The translations under genes were made by a program, and so were the position numbers. Below the pieces are notes generated by a model, which saw nothing but the letters and a program-made list of their open reading frames with translations, ran no database searches and was not told the origin of the DNA. Source: Chryseobacterium sp. LAM-KRS1 (GTDB taxonomy: Bacteria; Bacteroidota; Bacteroidia; Flavobacteriales; Weeksellaceae). From it: a stretch of DNA of 64,000 nt. Position 1 is the stretch's first letter; each line of letters opens with the position of its first letter. This document shows, piece after piece, positions 1 through 9,400 of this stretch. The stretch lies in the NCBI RefSeq assembly GCF_013184525.1, contig NZ_JAAOIZ010000002.1, positions 496,001 to 560,000 of the forward strand. Direction: 5' to 3'.

Positions 1-335
1 ATCTTCATTTCAATATCTTTCTTTACCGGGCCATTAAACGTTTCCAAACCATTGATCAGTTTTAAATTAAAAAAATGATAAATGATCATTACAGGCAGAA
101 TGGCGGCCGCCACCCATATAAAAAAACTGTTTCCTGTTTTATTTGCATTTATGCCTGCAATTATTAAAAAAACGAAAAGAGCAGGTAAAATCATCAGCTG
201 CTTTTTTGTTCTTTTTTTGAGGGCATCAAGTGGGGAGGCTATACCTTTTCTAGTAGCAGAAATAATATCAAATTCGTTCTGATCTACATTTACTGAAATT
301 GTTTTCCAGTTGTTTTTCAATACATCTAATTCCAT
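1..335 (-). CDS. Hypothetical membrane protein downstream of sigma factor (partial)
   Basis: The reading frame starts at ATG 335-333 and runs off the left edge without a stop, giving about 111 residues beginning MELDVLKNNW. Two hydrophobic stretches, near residues 45-63 and 70-90, look like a membrane hairpin after a soluble N-terminal segment of about 40 residues. The start lies one base after the TAA stop of the ECF sigma factor gene, so the two are almost certainly co-transcribed and translationally coupled. Genes in this position often encode anti-sigma factors or small membrane partners of the sigma factor. No anti-sigma zinc motif is visible here, so the role is inferred from position only. 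Confidence 0.7.
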   Translation of the reverse strand, partial: MELDVLKNNWKTISVNVDQNEFDIISATRKGIASPLDALKKRTKKQLMILPALFVFLIIAGINANKTGNSFFIWVAAAILPVMIIYHFFNLKLINGLETFNGPVKKDIEMK

Positions 336-336
336 C

Positions 337-837
337 TTATTTGTTGTTTGTTAAGGTTCTTAATTTGTCTTTAATCCTGTTCATCTTTACTCTCAACGTT
401 GCATTGCTGATCCCCAGAATCTCTTCCATTTCATCGTAAGATTTATCTTCCAGGTACAACATTACAACCGATTTTTCCACATCATTCAGTTGTTGTATCG
501 CTACATACAACTGTTGATGCTGTTCTTCTTTCAATCCCGTATCTTCTTCATAGGAGACCTGAACGTACTGCAGTTCAATATCACTGATCTGAATAGAACG
601 TTTCGGTTTGGAAAGACTCATCAGAACCGTATTAATAGCAATCCTGTAGAGCCAGGTACTGAATTTTGACTCACCTCTGAATTTCGGATAAGATTTCCAC
701 AACTGAATAATAATATCCTGATACATCTCCTGAATAGTATTGGGATCATTGCTATACATCCTGCAAACCTTATAGATTAAAAGTTTATATTCTTTTAGCC
801 TGAGCTCAAACTCTAATTCTAAATCTGTCTTTTTCAA
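337..837 (-). CDS. RNA polymerase sigma factor, sigma-70 family (ECF type)
   Basis: This 166-residue protein has the two ECF domains. Region 2 spans about residues 15-75 and includes the FSTWLYRIAINTVL segment. Region 4 spans about residues 105-160 and ends in a helix-turn-helix (YDEMEEILGISNATLRVKMNR). It should direct RNA polymerase to a dedicated promoter set. The best-supported start is a TTG codon at 837. An in-frame stop lies shortly upstream with no ATG between, and the next internal Met (residue 27) would remove part of region 2. A membrane protein gene follows after one base. Inverted TGTTAC/GTAACA repeats just upstream (858-883) may be its own promoter. The regulon is unknown. Confidence 0.9.
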   Translation of the reverse strand: MKKTDLELEFELRLKEYKLLIYKVCRMYSNDPNTIQEMYQDIIIQLWKSYPKFRGESKFSTWLYRIAINTVLMSLSKPKRSIQISDIELQYVQVSYEEDTGLKEEQHQQLYVAIQQLNDVEKSVVMLYLEDKSYDEMEEILGISNATLRVKMNRIKDKLRTLTNNK

Positions 838-857
838 ATCTTTAGATTTTAGCTATT

Positions 858-883
858 TGTTACCCGTTGTAACAAAATGTTAC
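858..883. promoter_or_regulatory. TGTTAC/GTAACA repeats upstream of sigma gene
   Basis: GTAACA at 869-874 and TGTTAC at 878-883 form an inverted repeat with a 3-nt spacer, and a further TGTTAC lies at 858-863. The cluster sits 20-45 bases upstream of the sigma factor start. ECF factors often drive their own genes from promoters with an AAC-containing -35 element, so this is a candidate autoregulatory promoter. That role is an inference. Confidence 0.35.
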
Positions 884-900
884 GAAATAATTGATCTAAA

Positions 901-939
901 AAAATAATCCCTCCTGATGTTTTCCTGAGGGATTATTTT
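901..939 (-). terminator. Intrinsic terminator of the aspartic protease gene
   Basis: A perfect 13-bp stem (901-913 with 927-939) with a 13-nt loop is flanked by A and T runs. It lies between the end of the protease gene and the sigma factor promoter region, so it should separate the two minus-strand units. Confidence 0.75.
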
Positions 940-961
940 CTAAATCTTTTTCTAATTTATA

Positions 962-2299
962 TTAATCAAACTTAATGAACATCTGATCGAAATTCATCGT
1001 CATTTTATTAAATTTTCGGATAACATCCTGCCCTATATTTCCATACACGGTTTCTTTATTGATCTTATCTTTTAATAAACGGATATCCCTTACTTCGATT
1101 TCTTTTCCAAGGATATGGAAAGTATGATTTATTTTAAATCCATCGTATTCGGCTTTTCCACCAGCTCCTCCCATGCCGATCTTACTTACTTTATAATGCT
1201 CATCGATTTCTTTTTTATTCTCCTGGTAAAAGGGAGCATATAACATCGTCTGATCTGCTCCCGTATCAAAACTATAGTGTTTTCCATCTATAAAAATAAG
1301 AGGTGAAAGACCGTCGATCGCCATATTGGAAGGACTACTTATTTTGGTTTCAGCCTCCGGTACAATAAAATAGTCATCCTGTGTCAGCTGTACTTCACGA
1401 AGTGCTTCAATAACAGGAAATCCAAGAATGCCATTGATCTGGTATTTAATTTGCGGAAAGCTAAGCGCAGTATCTGCAAACACCAAAAAAACAGCATTTT
1501 CTATGATGATATTCCCTAGCTTAAACTTTTCACAAACCGCAAGGTCAGCCTTTACGGATAGACCGGTAATTGCATCCACATCTATGCCTGCGGGAATAAT
1601 CCTCATTTTCAAACGCTTAGCCGCAGATTCTGAAATAGTAGATATATTAGCTCCCGTATCGAAAATAAAATTCATAAAATCGTCACCAATCTGCACTTTG
1701 AGATTTTTTAAATTAGCCACATCTTTTTCCATTTTCATGTTTGTACTCCCTTTCATCGTAACTTTCTGACGAGGCTCCTTTTCAAGTGCCGTCCAGATTT
1801 TCAGGTTATTCTTCAGATCACTCCTCTCTTCTTCTGTCAATATCTGATCATATTTTTTCAGGGTATTCTGTACCGCAGTTTTTGCTCCCGCATAATCATA
1901 TTGCTTCATACTGTTATCCTCTTTAAGATGAGATATTTTCAACAGTAGTGAATCTGGTAACGTTATTGTTTTCAACTCTTCCAGTTTCAAAATCTTCAGG
2001 TTAGACTCCCGGGGCTTATTGAATGCATTGTTAAGAATCGCTTCCGTAAAGTATTGGTATTCTACCGGCAATTTTTTCCTGGCTGTTGTAAAAATTTCAC
2101 GTGCACTAAAGAAGTTTTTTTTCTGTATTTGCGCATACAAACTATTAAATTCAGAATTATGGGTCTGGCTAAAACTAAAGCTACAAACCAACAGGAAGGT
2201 CATTACCATAATTTGACCAATAATCTTATTCTTATGAAACAACTTTCCTCTTTCTAAGTTTTTTCTAAATCTTTTAAACTTAATTTTATAATTTTTCAT
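962..2299 (-). CDS. Retropepsin-like aspartic protease family protein, duplicated domain
   Basis: This 445-residue protein contains two retropepsin/clan AA-like signatures. The first is FDTGANIST with its Asp near residue 214, and the second is FDTGADQTM with its Asp near residue 345. Retropepsins normally act as dimers with one DTG per chain, so two in one chain suggests an internally paired enzyme, as in pepsin-like folds. A hydrophobic segment around residues 28-45 ending in SFSQ looks like a signal peptide. The true start may therefore be a later Met near residue 31, because the first 27 residues are unusually basic for a signal sequence. Residues 50-180 form a helical, TPR-like region of unknown role. 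The gene stands alone, with a terminator behind it. The substrate is unknown. Confidence 0.75.
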   Translation of the reverse strand: MKNYKIKFKRFRKNLERGKLFHKNKIIGQIMVMTFLLVCSFSFSQTHNSEFNSLYAQIQKKNFFSAREIFTTARKKLPVEYQYFTEAILNNAFNKPRESNLKILKLEELKTITLPDSLLLKISHLKEDNSMKQYDYAGAKTAVQNTLKKYDQILTEEERSDLKNNLKIWTALEKEPRQKVTMKGSTNMKMEKDVANLKNLKVQIGDDFMNFIFDTGANISTISESAAKRLKMRIIPAGIDVDAITGLSVKADLAVCEKFKLGNIIIENAVFLVFADTALSFPQIKYQINGILGFPVIEALREVQLTQDDYFIVPEAETKISSPSNMAIDGLSPLIFIDGKHYSFDTGADQTMLYAPFYQENKKEIDEHYKVSKIGMGGAGGKAEYDGFKINHTFHILGKEIEVRDIRLLKDKINKETVYGNIGQDVIRKFNKMTMNFDQMFIKFD

Positions 2300-2605
2300 A
2301 ATAACAAACTTTTCACTAATAATTTAAATAGTTAGTCCGCTAATTTATTAAATACAGCAACGCTGCACATATAAATTACTTAAAATTTTAAACACTTACC
2401 TTCAATCCATTTTCCCTGATCATCCCTATTATCAATAATCTTGTCATATTGTTGCTGCAACCCTGTTCAATTATCAGCACTTAAACTGACCAGCTTGGTA
2501 CCAAATTATTGAAGCAATTCCTCGAATTGATTCTTATTCGTTTTGTAAAAAAGACGACGTTTTTAATATTATATTTTTGTAATACAAAAAACAAATCCCT
2601 ACCCG

Positions 2606-2636
2606 TTGAAATATTTAATTTTTATTTGTACATTTG
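2606..2636 (+). promoter_or_regulatory. Bacteroidota-type promoter P1 of the synthase operon
   Basis: TTG at 2606-2608 and TACATTTG at 2629-2636 match the -33 TTG and -7 TAnnTTTG elements of the Bacteroidota primary sigma factor, with a 20-base spacer. Transcription would begin near 2641, giving a leader of about 815 bases before the synthase ATG. Confidence 0.65.
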
Positions 2637-2652
2637 CGTGACGTTACCGGAT

Positions 2653-2673
2653 AATTGTAAACATTTTACAATT
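2653..2673. promoter_or_regulatory. Perfect inverted repeat after P1 (operator or leader hairpin)
   Basis: AATTGTAAA, a 3-base spacer, and TTTACAATT form a perfect 9-bp inverted repeat. It begins 16 bases after the -7 box of P1. The same relative position after P2 holds another perfect palindrome with compensating base changes, which points to a selected operator or RNA hairpin. Confidence 0.6.
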
Positions 2674-2889
2674 GAAGTGACACAGATTGTACCCGTTTAA
2701 TGACCGGAATAAAAATTTAAGAAACAGATAATTAGCATTATTTGGAGTATGGATTTTATGATATGGACGTGACCATCTTTATACAAAATCAACTGAATTT
2801 TCTACCAATTCAGCCTGCTCATTTTTTCCAAATATACCCCTATTTGTATGTTATCTTTTTGTAATATTAAAAAAACAAATCTCCACCTA

Positions 2890-2920
2890 TTGAAATATCA
2901 CATTTTTATTCATATATTTG
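2890..2920 (+). promoter_or_regulatory. Bacteroidota-type promoter P2 of the synthase operon
   Basis: TTG at 2890-2892 and TATATTTG at 2913-2920, spaced by 20 bases, match the Bacteroidota consensus. Transcription would start near 2925, about 530 bases before the synthase ATG. Confidence 0.65.
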
Positions 2921-2933
2921 CTTAATATTGCTA

Positions 2934-2959
2934 AATAATTATAAATATTTATAATTATT
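2934..2959. promoter_or_regulatory. Perfect palindrome after P2
   Basis: AATAATTATAAAT is followed directly by its exact reverse complement, giving 13-bp arms with no spacer. Its core (AATTATAAA/TTTATAATT) differs from the P1 repeat by matched changes in both arms (G to A in one, C to T in the other), so symmetry has been maintained during divergence. Confidence 0.6.
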
Positions 2960-3047
2960 ATCACATAGATTGTACCAGTTTTTTCATAAGAATAAAAATA
3001 TAAGTTTCAGGTGTTTAATGATATTTGAAGGCTAAAAAGAGGCATTG

Positions 3048-3140
3048 TTAAAAAATCATTACCAAATCGCCTTTATTATTAAACATATCACAGAATTAAT
3101 TATTTTTATTCCATCATAACAGACGATCGTTCTATATATC
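3048..3140 (+). repeat. Leader repeat copy A, upstream of short ORF
   Basis: This segment aligns with 3307-3396. Both carry TTTATTATTrAA/GAA, then a T-rich ATTTTTATTCC and CATAACA. Base composition is strongly AT-biased, so the similarity needs a statistical test, but the order of blocks is conserved and the offset is about 260 bases. Confidence 0.5.
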
Positions 3141-3198
3141 GGACGTTCAGCATCCTGCTATGACATTTCCCGCCGTTTATCTCAAAATTATAAATGTA

Positions 3199-3318
3199 AT
3201 GAAAAATCTAATCACCATCGACTTAAAGCCCCATGAAAAGAGCAATGTAGAATGCATGCCTTATAAGCACCGCTCAATAGCATTTTGGAAAACCAATTCT
3301 TTTAAAATTAAAGAATAA
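3199..3318 (+). pseudogene. 39-codon ORF resembling the synthase N-terminus (possible relic or leader peptide)
   Basis: An ATG-initiated frame of 39 codons begins MKNLITIDLKPHEK. The synthase itself begins MKNITIIGLTPFEK, so 8 of the first 14 residues agree in position. The two start codons are 257 bases apart, close to the 261-base offset of the repeats in front of each. The simplest reading is an old tandem duplication of leader plus gene start, with this copy decayed after about 14 codons. It could instead be a translated upstream peptide that affects synthase expression, or chance. Confidence 0.35.
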
Positions 3319-3396
3319 TCATTAAATACTATTTATTATTGAATATATAATATAATTTTACTATTTTTATTCCTCCATAACAAAACAACCGGATAT
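3307..3396 (+). repeat. Leader repeat copy B, directly upstream of the synthase
   Basis: This is the partner of 3048-3140. It ends about 60 bases before the synthase ATG at 3456, just as copy A ends about 60 bases before the short ORF at 3199. Confidence 0.5.
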
Positions 3397-3455
3397 AACA
3401 TTAAACGTTTTACCGATTGGTTATAGGAATCCTGATCACTCAATATAAAAACGCC

Positions 3456-6400
3456 ATGAAAAACATAACTATTATTGGGCTTACTCCTTTCGAGAAGCCG
3501 GATGCCCATCTTATATTAAAACTACACCAGGCAGGTGCATTTGCTGTTTTAAGCTTGGGACATGAGTCAGCAATCGCCCAGGCAGCACTTCATCAATTAG
3601 ACCAGACCGATATACCTTCTTACGGTATTTATTCCTCCGATGATAAATTCGAATCCCTTCAAATCTCTGAAAAAGTAGAATTTGTGATCCTTCCATTTGG
3701 CACTTCCGCCAATCTCTTCCCGAATTTACCGATTGTTTATCAGGTAAGCAGTCTGGAAGAAGCCAAAGAAGCTGAACGTATGGAAGCTGCAGGTATTATT
3801 ATTAAAGGAAATGAAGCCGGTGGACTTGTAGGATATGAGTCAACATTTGTTTTATTTCAGCGAATCATAAAAGAAGTAACCTCTATCCCGGTATGGATCC
3901 AGGGAGGCGTAGGACTTCATACCGCTGCCGCCGCAAAAGCACTGGGAGCAACCGGTGTTGTACTGGACAGCCAGCTTTCGCTGTTTCCGGAAAGTTCTGT
4001 TCCACAGGATCTAAAAGATCTCTGCTCAAAGCTTAACGGAACCGAAACAAAAATCATTGCTAACCATCGTGTTTTGGTAAGACCCAACTCACCTTCTTTA
4101 CCGGAAAATACCACCGCAGAAGACCTTAAAGAATTTTTCACAGATCTTGACCCGGCTAACAGCTATATCCCAATGGGACAGGATATTTCATTAGCAACAG
4201 ATCTCTTTGAAGACTTCAAAAACCTGAAGAAAATGGTTTTTGGATTTAAAGAAGCCATGTATGGCCATCTTAAACAGGCAAAAGCCCTACAGGTAATTGA
4301 CGAGGAAAATGCTTTAGCGAAAGAGCTAAACCTTCGTTATCCTATTGCTCAGGGTCCAATGACCCGTGTCAGTGATGTTCCTTCGTTCGCTAACGCTGTA
4401 GCTGATGCAGGCGCCTTGCCTTTCGTTGCCCTTTCTTTACTTAAAGGAAACCAGGCTAAAGATTTGGTTATGGATACTAAAAAGCTTGCGGGAGAAAAAA
4501 CTTGGGGTGTAGGAATTTTAGGATTTGCTCCCCAGGAATTACGAGATGAGCAAACCTCTTATATATTGGAGGCAAAACCTCCTGTAGTTTTAATTGCCGG
4601 AGGAAGACCTGCCCAGGCAAAAATATTTGAAAAAGCGGGAATAACGACCTTTCTTCATGTTCCTTCACCGGCTTTGCTGGATATTTTCTTAAAAGAAGGA
4701 GCCCGAAATTTCATATTTGAAGGACGCGAATGTGGCGGACACGTAGGACCGCTTTCAAGCACTGTTCTTTGGGAAAAACAAATTGAACGTATATTAAAAG
4801 AAGAACACCCTGAAAATATCAGCGTCTTTTTTGCAGGTGGGATCCATAATGCATTTTCAACAGCATTTGTTTCTATCATGGCAGCACCTCTTGCAGCAAG
4901 AGGTGTAAAGGTTGGAGTATTGATGGGTACAGCATATCTTTATACCCAGGAAGCCGTACTTACGGGTGCTATCCAGGAAGAATTCCAGATACAAGCCATG
5001 CAGGCAAAAGACACTGTTTTATTGGAAACCGCACCGGGACATGAAACGCGTTGCCTGAACACGGCATTTGCTCAACATTTCAGTGCTGAAAAAACAAAAC
5101 TTCTGGCAGCCGGAATAGATAAAAAACAGGTTTGGGAGCAGCTTGAAAAGCTCAACGTAGGCCGTCTGAGGATTGCAGCAAAAGGAGTAGATCGTCAGGG
5201 GGACCAACTCGTTAATATTCCTAAAAATCAACAGCTGGATCTTGGGATGTACATGATTGGTCAGATCGCTACCATGCACGACCGTGTTATTTCGATTTCG
5301 GACCTTCATGAAGATGTTGCTGTAGATAATTTTAAATATATACAGGATGCCGCTTTACCGGAAGAACCATCTTCTCATGAAAAACCGCTTGACATAGCAA
5401 TCATAGGTATGGAATGTATATTTCCGGGTGCAAAAAATCTGGAAGAATACTGGCGTAATATCATTTTAGGAAAAGACAGTGTAACAGAGGTACCCGATGA
5501 ACGATGGAATAAAGAGCTTTATTATCATCCGGATTCAGATGGACCGGATGTATCCCATTCCAAATGGGGTGGATTCATTCCGAAAATTGATTTTGATCCG
5601 CTTGCCTTCGGAATACCTCCTCAATCTCTCGCCGCTATTGAACCTACACAATTATTAACATTACTGGTGGCCAAACGTGCCATGGAAGATGCTGGTTATG
5701 GTGAGAAACATATCAACAGAGAAAATATCTCTGTAATCATAGGAGCTGAAGGTGGTAATGACCTTGCGAACAGCTACAGTTTCAGAGGGTATTACAAACA
5801 GGTTTTCGGGGAACTTCATGATGAAGTAAAAGAAGCATTCCCACATACTACAGAAGATTCATTCCCGGGTATTTTAGCCAATGTAATCGCCGGAAGAATC
5901 ACCAACCGTCTGGACCTTGGAGGAAGAAACTTTACGGTGGATGCCGCTTGCGCATCATCTCTGGCCGCAATAGAACTGGCATGCCAGGAGCTTGTATTAG
6001 GCAAATCGGATATGGTGCTGGCCGGTGGAGCAGATTTGCATAACGGGATCAACGATTATCTTATGTTTTCAAGCACACATGCACTTTCCCGAAAAGGAAG
6101 ATGTGCAACTTTTGATAGTGAAGCCGACGGAATTGCCCTGGGAGAAGGGGTTGCTATTCTTGTCCTGAAACGATATGAAGATGCCTTACGTGATGGTGAC
6201 CGCATTTATTCGGTAATCAAAGGTGTCGGAGGATCCAGTGATGGTAAGGCTTTAGGGCTTACTGCTCCACGGAAAATTGGCCAGGTAAGAGCACTGGAAC
6301 GTGCTTATGCCCAAGCAGGTATTAGCCCTGCAGCTGTAGGATTAATAGAAGCTCACGGAACTGGAACTGTAGTCGGAGATAAGACCGAACTTAATGCATT

Positions 6401-9400
6401 AACCAATCTATTCAGCCGCTCTGGAGCGATACCGGGCCAGACTCACCTGGGATCTGTAAAAACCCAGATCGGACATACCAAATGCGCGGCAGGATTAGCA
6501 GGGCTGATCAAAGCATCATTAGCAGTGTATCATGGTGTAAAACCACCTACCCTTCACCTTCAGCAGCCTAATGCTTATTATAATGCACAAACCAGTCCTT
6601 TTGCATTCTATGCAGAAAGCGGATTGTGGGGCGATAAAAACCGTTATGCGGGAATCAGTGCTTTTGGATTTGGCGGAACCAATTTCCATACTGTGATTGC
6701 CAATCATTCGAAACAGGAAGAGCCTGTGACCATGCAATCATGGCCATCGGAATTATTTGTATTCCGTGGAGATACTTATGAAGAAGCAAAAAGCCAGCTA
6801 AGCCAAATCACTTCTTTACTGGAAATCAATGATGATATCTCATTGAAAGATATAGCATACAGCTTAAGCGTAGGTTCTGAAAAGCCTGTCCAGTTGAGTA
6901 TTGTAGCGGACACAGCTGAAGATCTGATGATGAAGATCGAGCTGATTCTGTCCGGCATCGAAACCAAAGACACTTTTACCGTTAATAAGAAAGCCGGTAA
7001 GGTAGCCTTTTTGTTCCCTGGACAAGGCAGTCAGCGTATCAATATGGCGCGTGATCTGTTTGTCGTATTCCCTGCAATGCGTAAACTTCTGGACCAGTAC
7101 CCTGAGCTTGAAAAAGTAGTTTTCCCTTCTACGTCTTTCGATCCGGAAACTTTAAAGCAACAAAAAGAAACCATTAAAGATACCCGCCTAGCACAACCTC
7201 TTTTAGGAATTGTGGATCTTGCACTGGCTAAATTCCTTCAATCTCTGGGGATTGTTCCGGATATGCTGGCAGGTCACAGCTACGGAGAACTGCCTGCATT
7301 ATGTTTTGCCGGTGTTTTTGAAGAAGAAAAACTTGTAGACCTTAGCAGACGCAGGGCGCATGCTATTCTGAACTCTGTGGAAGGCGGAGATCCGGGTACC
7401 ATGGTAGCTGTAAGCATAACAAAAGAACGTTTATTACCGATCCTTGAAAAAACCGAAGGCTGCTATCCCGTAAACTATAATGCACCTTCCCAGTGCGTGG
7501 TTGCAGGAAGTACCAATGCAATCAATAACCTGATGACAATCCTTAAACAGGAAGGAATTTCTGCTAAAAAGCTGGAGGTTGCCTGTGCATTCCATAGCCC
7601 TGTTGTTGCCAAATCCAAAGATCTGTATACAACGGTACTCAACGATATTCCATTTGAGGAAATGCAAATTCCTGTCTGGTCGAATACTACCGCAACAGTA
7701 TATCCGACAGAATCTTCAGAAATAAAGGAAAGGCTAACAGACCATCTTGTACAGCCGGTGAGATTTGTAGAGCAAATTCAGGCGATGTACGAAGACGGAG
7801 CGAGAATATTCATCGAAGTAGGACCAGGAAAAGTACTTACCGGATTAACGCAATCTTCCTTAGGTAAAGATCAGTTGACCCTGTATGTGGAAGACAACAG
7901 TCGTAATAAATTCAGCCATCTTCTGTGCATGCTTGCCCAATATTTAGGTACGGGTCGAAACTTTGACATCAGCAAGCTTTTCGATGGCCGCAATACCCGA
8001 TTTATTCAGATTGACCAACCTGATCTTTATAAGAAAAACCCGGCCATCTGGCGTGTTAACGGACAAACAGCACACCCTACTACAGGTAATTTGCCTGCCA
8101 ATGGTGCACTACCCATTTTAAACCCTATCCAAATGAACAACTTTACTAATAATCAAGCACCTGCAACCGAGAATTTACCCGCTGCCGAGCGTATGCTGCA
8201 GGAATATTTAAATAGTATGAAGATGATGATACAGGCTCAAAGGGATGTAATGCTTTCATTCCTGGGTCAGAATCCTCAAATTACTTCTGCTCCCGTGTAT
8301 CACGCACCGGTAACAAACGGAACCAATGGAACCAACGGGGCTAACAACGTGGTTACGATACCAACTTCGCAAATCGTTACAGAAAAACCGGCAGTTGTTA
8401 CTCAGACAAAACAAGCCCCAACAAAAGACGTTAAAACTTTATTACTACAGGTTGTAAGTGAAAAAACCGGATACCCGCATGAAATGCTGGGTATGGAAAT
8501 GGATCTTGAAGCGGACCTTAGTATCGATTCCATCAAAAGAGTTGAGATCATAGGAACTCTTCGAAGTGAGCTGGGTGCTTTATCTATGGACAGTTCTAAT
8601 GAAGACACTGTAATGGAGCAACTTGCCTCGATCAAAACTTTAAACGGGCTGGTTTCCTGGCTTACGGAATTTATGGGAGCTCCTGCTGCAGTGAATACAA
8701 AAACTGAGGCCGTAGAAGTTGCAGAACCGAAAAATCAGTCTTCTTTTTCCCTGGAAGATCTTCAAAATGCAATCCTGGATATTGTAAGTGAAAAAACAGG
8801 ATATCCGAAAGAAATGCTGGGTCTGGACTTGGATCTTGAAGCAGATTTAAGCATCGATTCCATCAAAAGAATGGAAATTATCGGAGACCTGAAAACCAAG
8901 ATAGGATTCGGACAGGATTTAGAGCAGGCAGATGACATCATGGAGAAACTGGCAGCGATTAAAACCCTTCGGGGACTGGCATCATGGATCAGTGAGCTTA
9001 ATGGAAAAAGCAGTGAAGCCAGCCATGAAGCAGAAGCTAAAATTACTGAACAGATATCAGGAGAAGCTCAGGAACAGGCCATGTTATCACGTCTAAGGTT
9101 TGACCTTACACCAAGTGATGTTTCTGCAATACAAAATACAGAAACAATAAAAGGAAAGCGTTTCGCCATTACTCCTGCTACGATTATAGAAACATTAGCC
9201 ATTAAAAATATACTTGAAAAATGCGGAGCCATCGGTGAAGTGATCGATATGGAAACGGACCTTAAAAATTTTGACGGGCTTATCATTCTTGACATCTTCT
9301 CTTCTGAAGTAAAAAACGGCATCATTGAATATGTTGACCTTATAAAGAAGCTGGACTTCGATAAAGTAAAATGGGTATACCTGATATCCGATATTCCTGC

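Larger units (their letters stand above)
2573..2747 (+). repeat. Diverged promoter module, copy 1
   Basis: This segment aligns with 2855-3030 almost without gaps over roughly 150 bases. Shared landmarks are the run TTTTTGTAATA, the ACAAATC block, TTGAAATAT, the TAnnTTTG box, a perfect palindrome, AGATTGTACC and GAATAAAAAT. The copies differ at many single positions, so the duplication is old, yet promoter boxes and palindrome symmetry are kept. Confidence 0.75.
2855..3030 (+). repeat. Diverged promoter module, copy 2
   Basis: This is the second copy of the module at 2573-2747, offset by about 282 bases. It retains the -33 and -7 boxes with the identical 20-base spacing, the palindrome at the identical distance, and the AGATTGTACC and GAATAAAAAT blocks downstream. 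Confidence 0.75.
2300..3455. other. Long gene-poor leader upstream of the synthase operon
   Basis: About 1.15 kb of very AT-rich DNA separates the divergently transcribed protease and synthase genes. It holds two diverged copies of a promoter-plus-palindrome module (2573-2747 and 2855-3030), a second repeat pair (3048-3140 and 3307-3396), and a 39-codon ORF (3199-3318). I see no RNA gene or convincing longer protein. The protease promoter must lie near 2300-2400 but no consensus copy stood out. Confidence 0.7.

Noticed and set aside
82..282. Plus-strand ORF at the left edge
   Set aside because: It is the reverse of a better minus-strand gene that is coupled to the sigma factor and has clear membrane segments.
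2749..2772. Seven-codon ORF (MDFMIWT) after promoter module 1
   Set aside because: Too short to judge, and the equivalent position in module 2 has an unrelated frame.
3417..3455. TTG start giving 13 extra residues on the first synthase
   Set aside because: The ATG at 3456 begins the conserved barrel strand and matches the start of the upstream duplicated ORF; the extra residues have no domain support.
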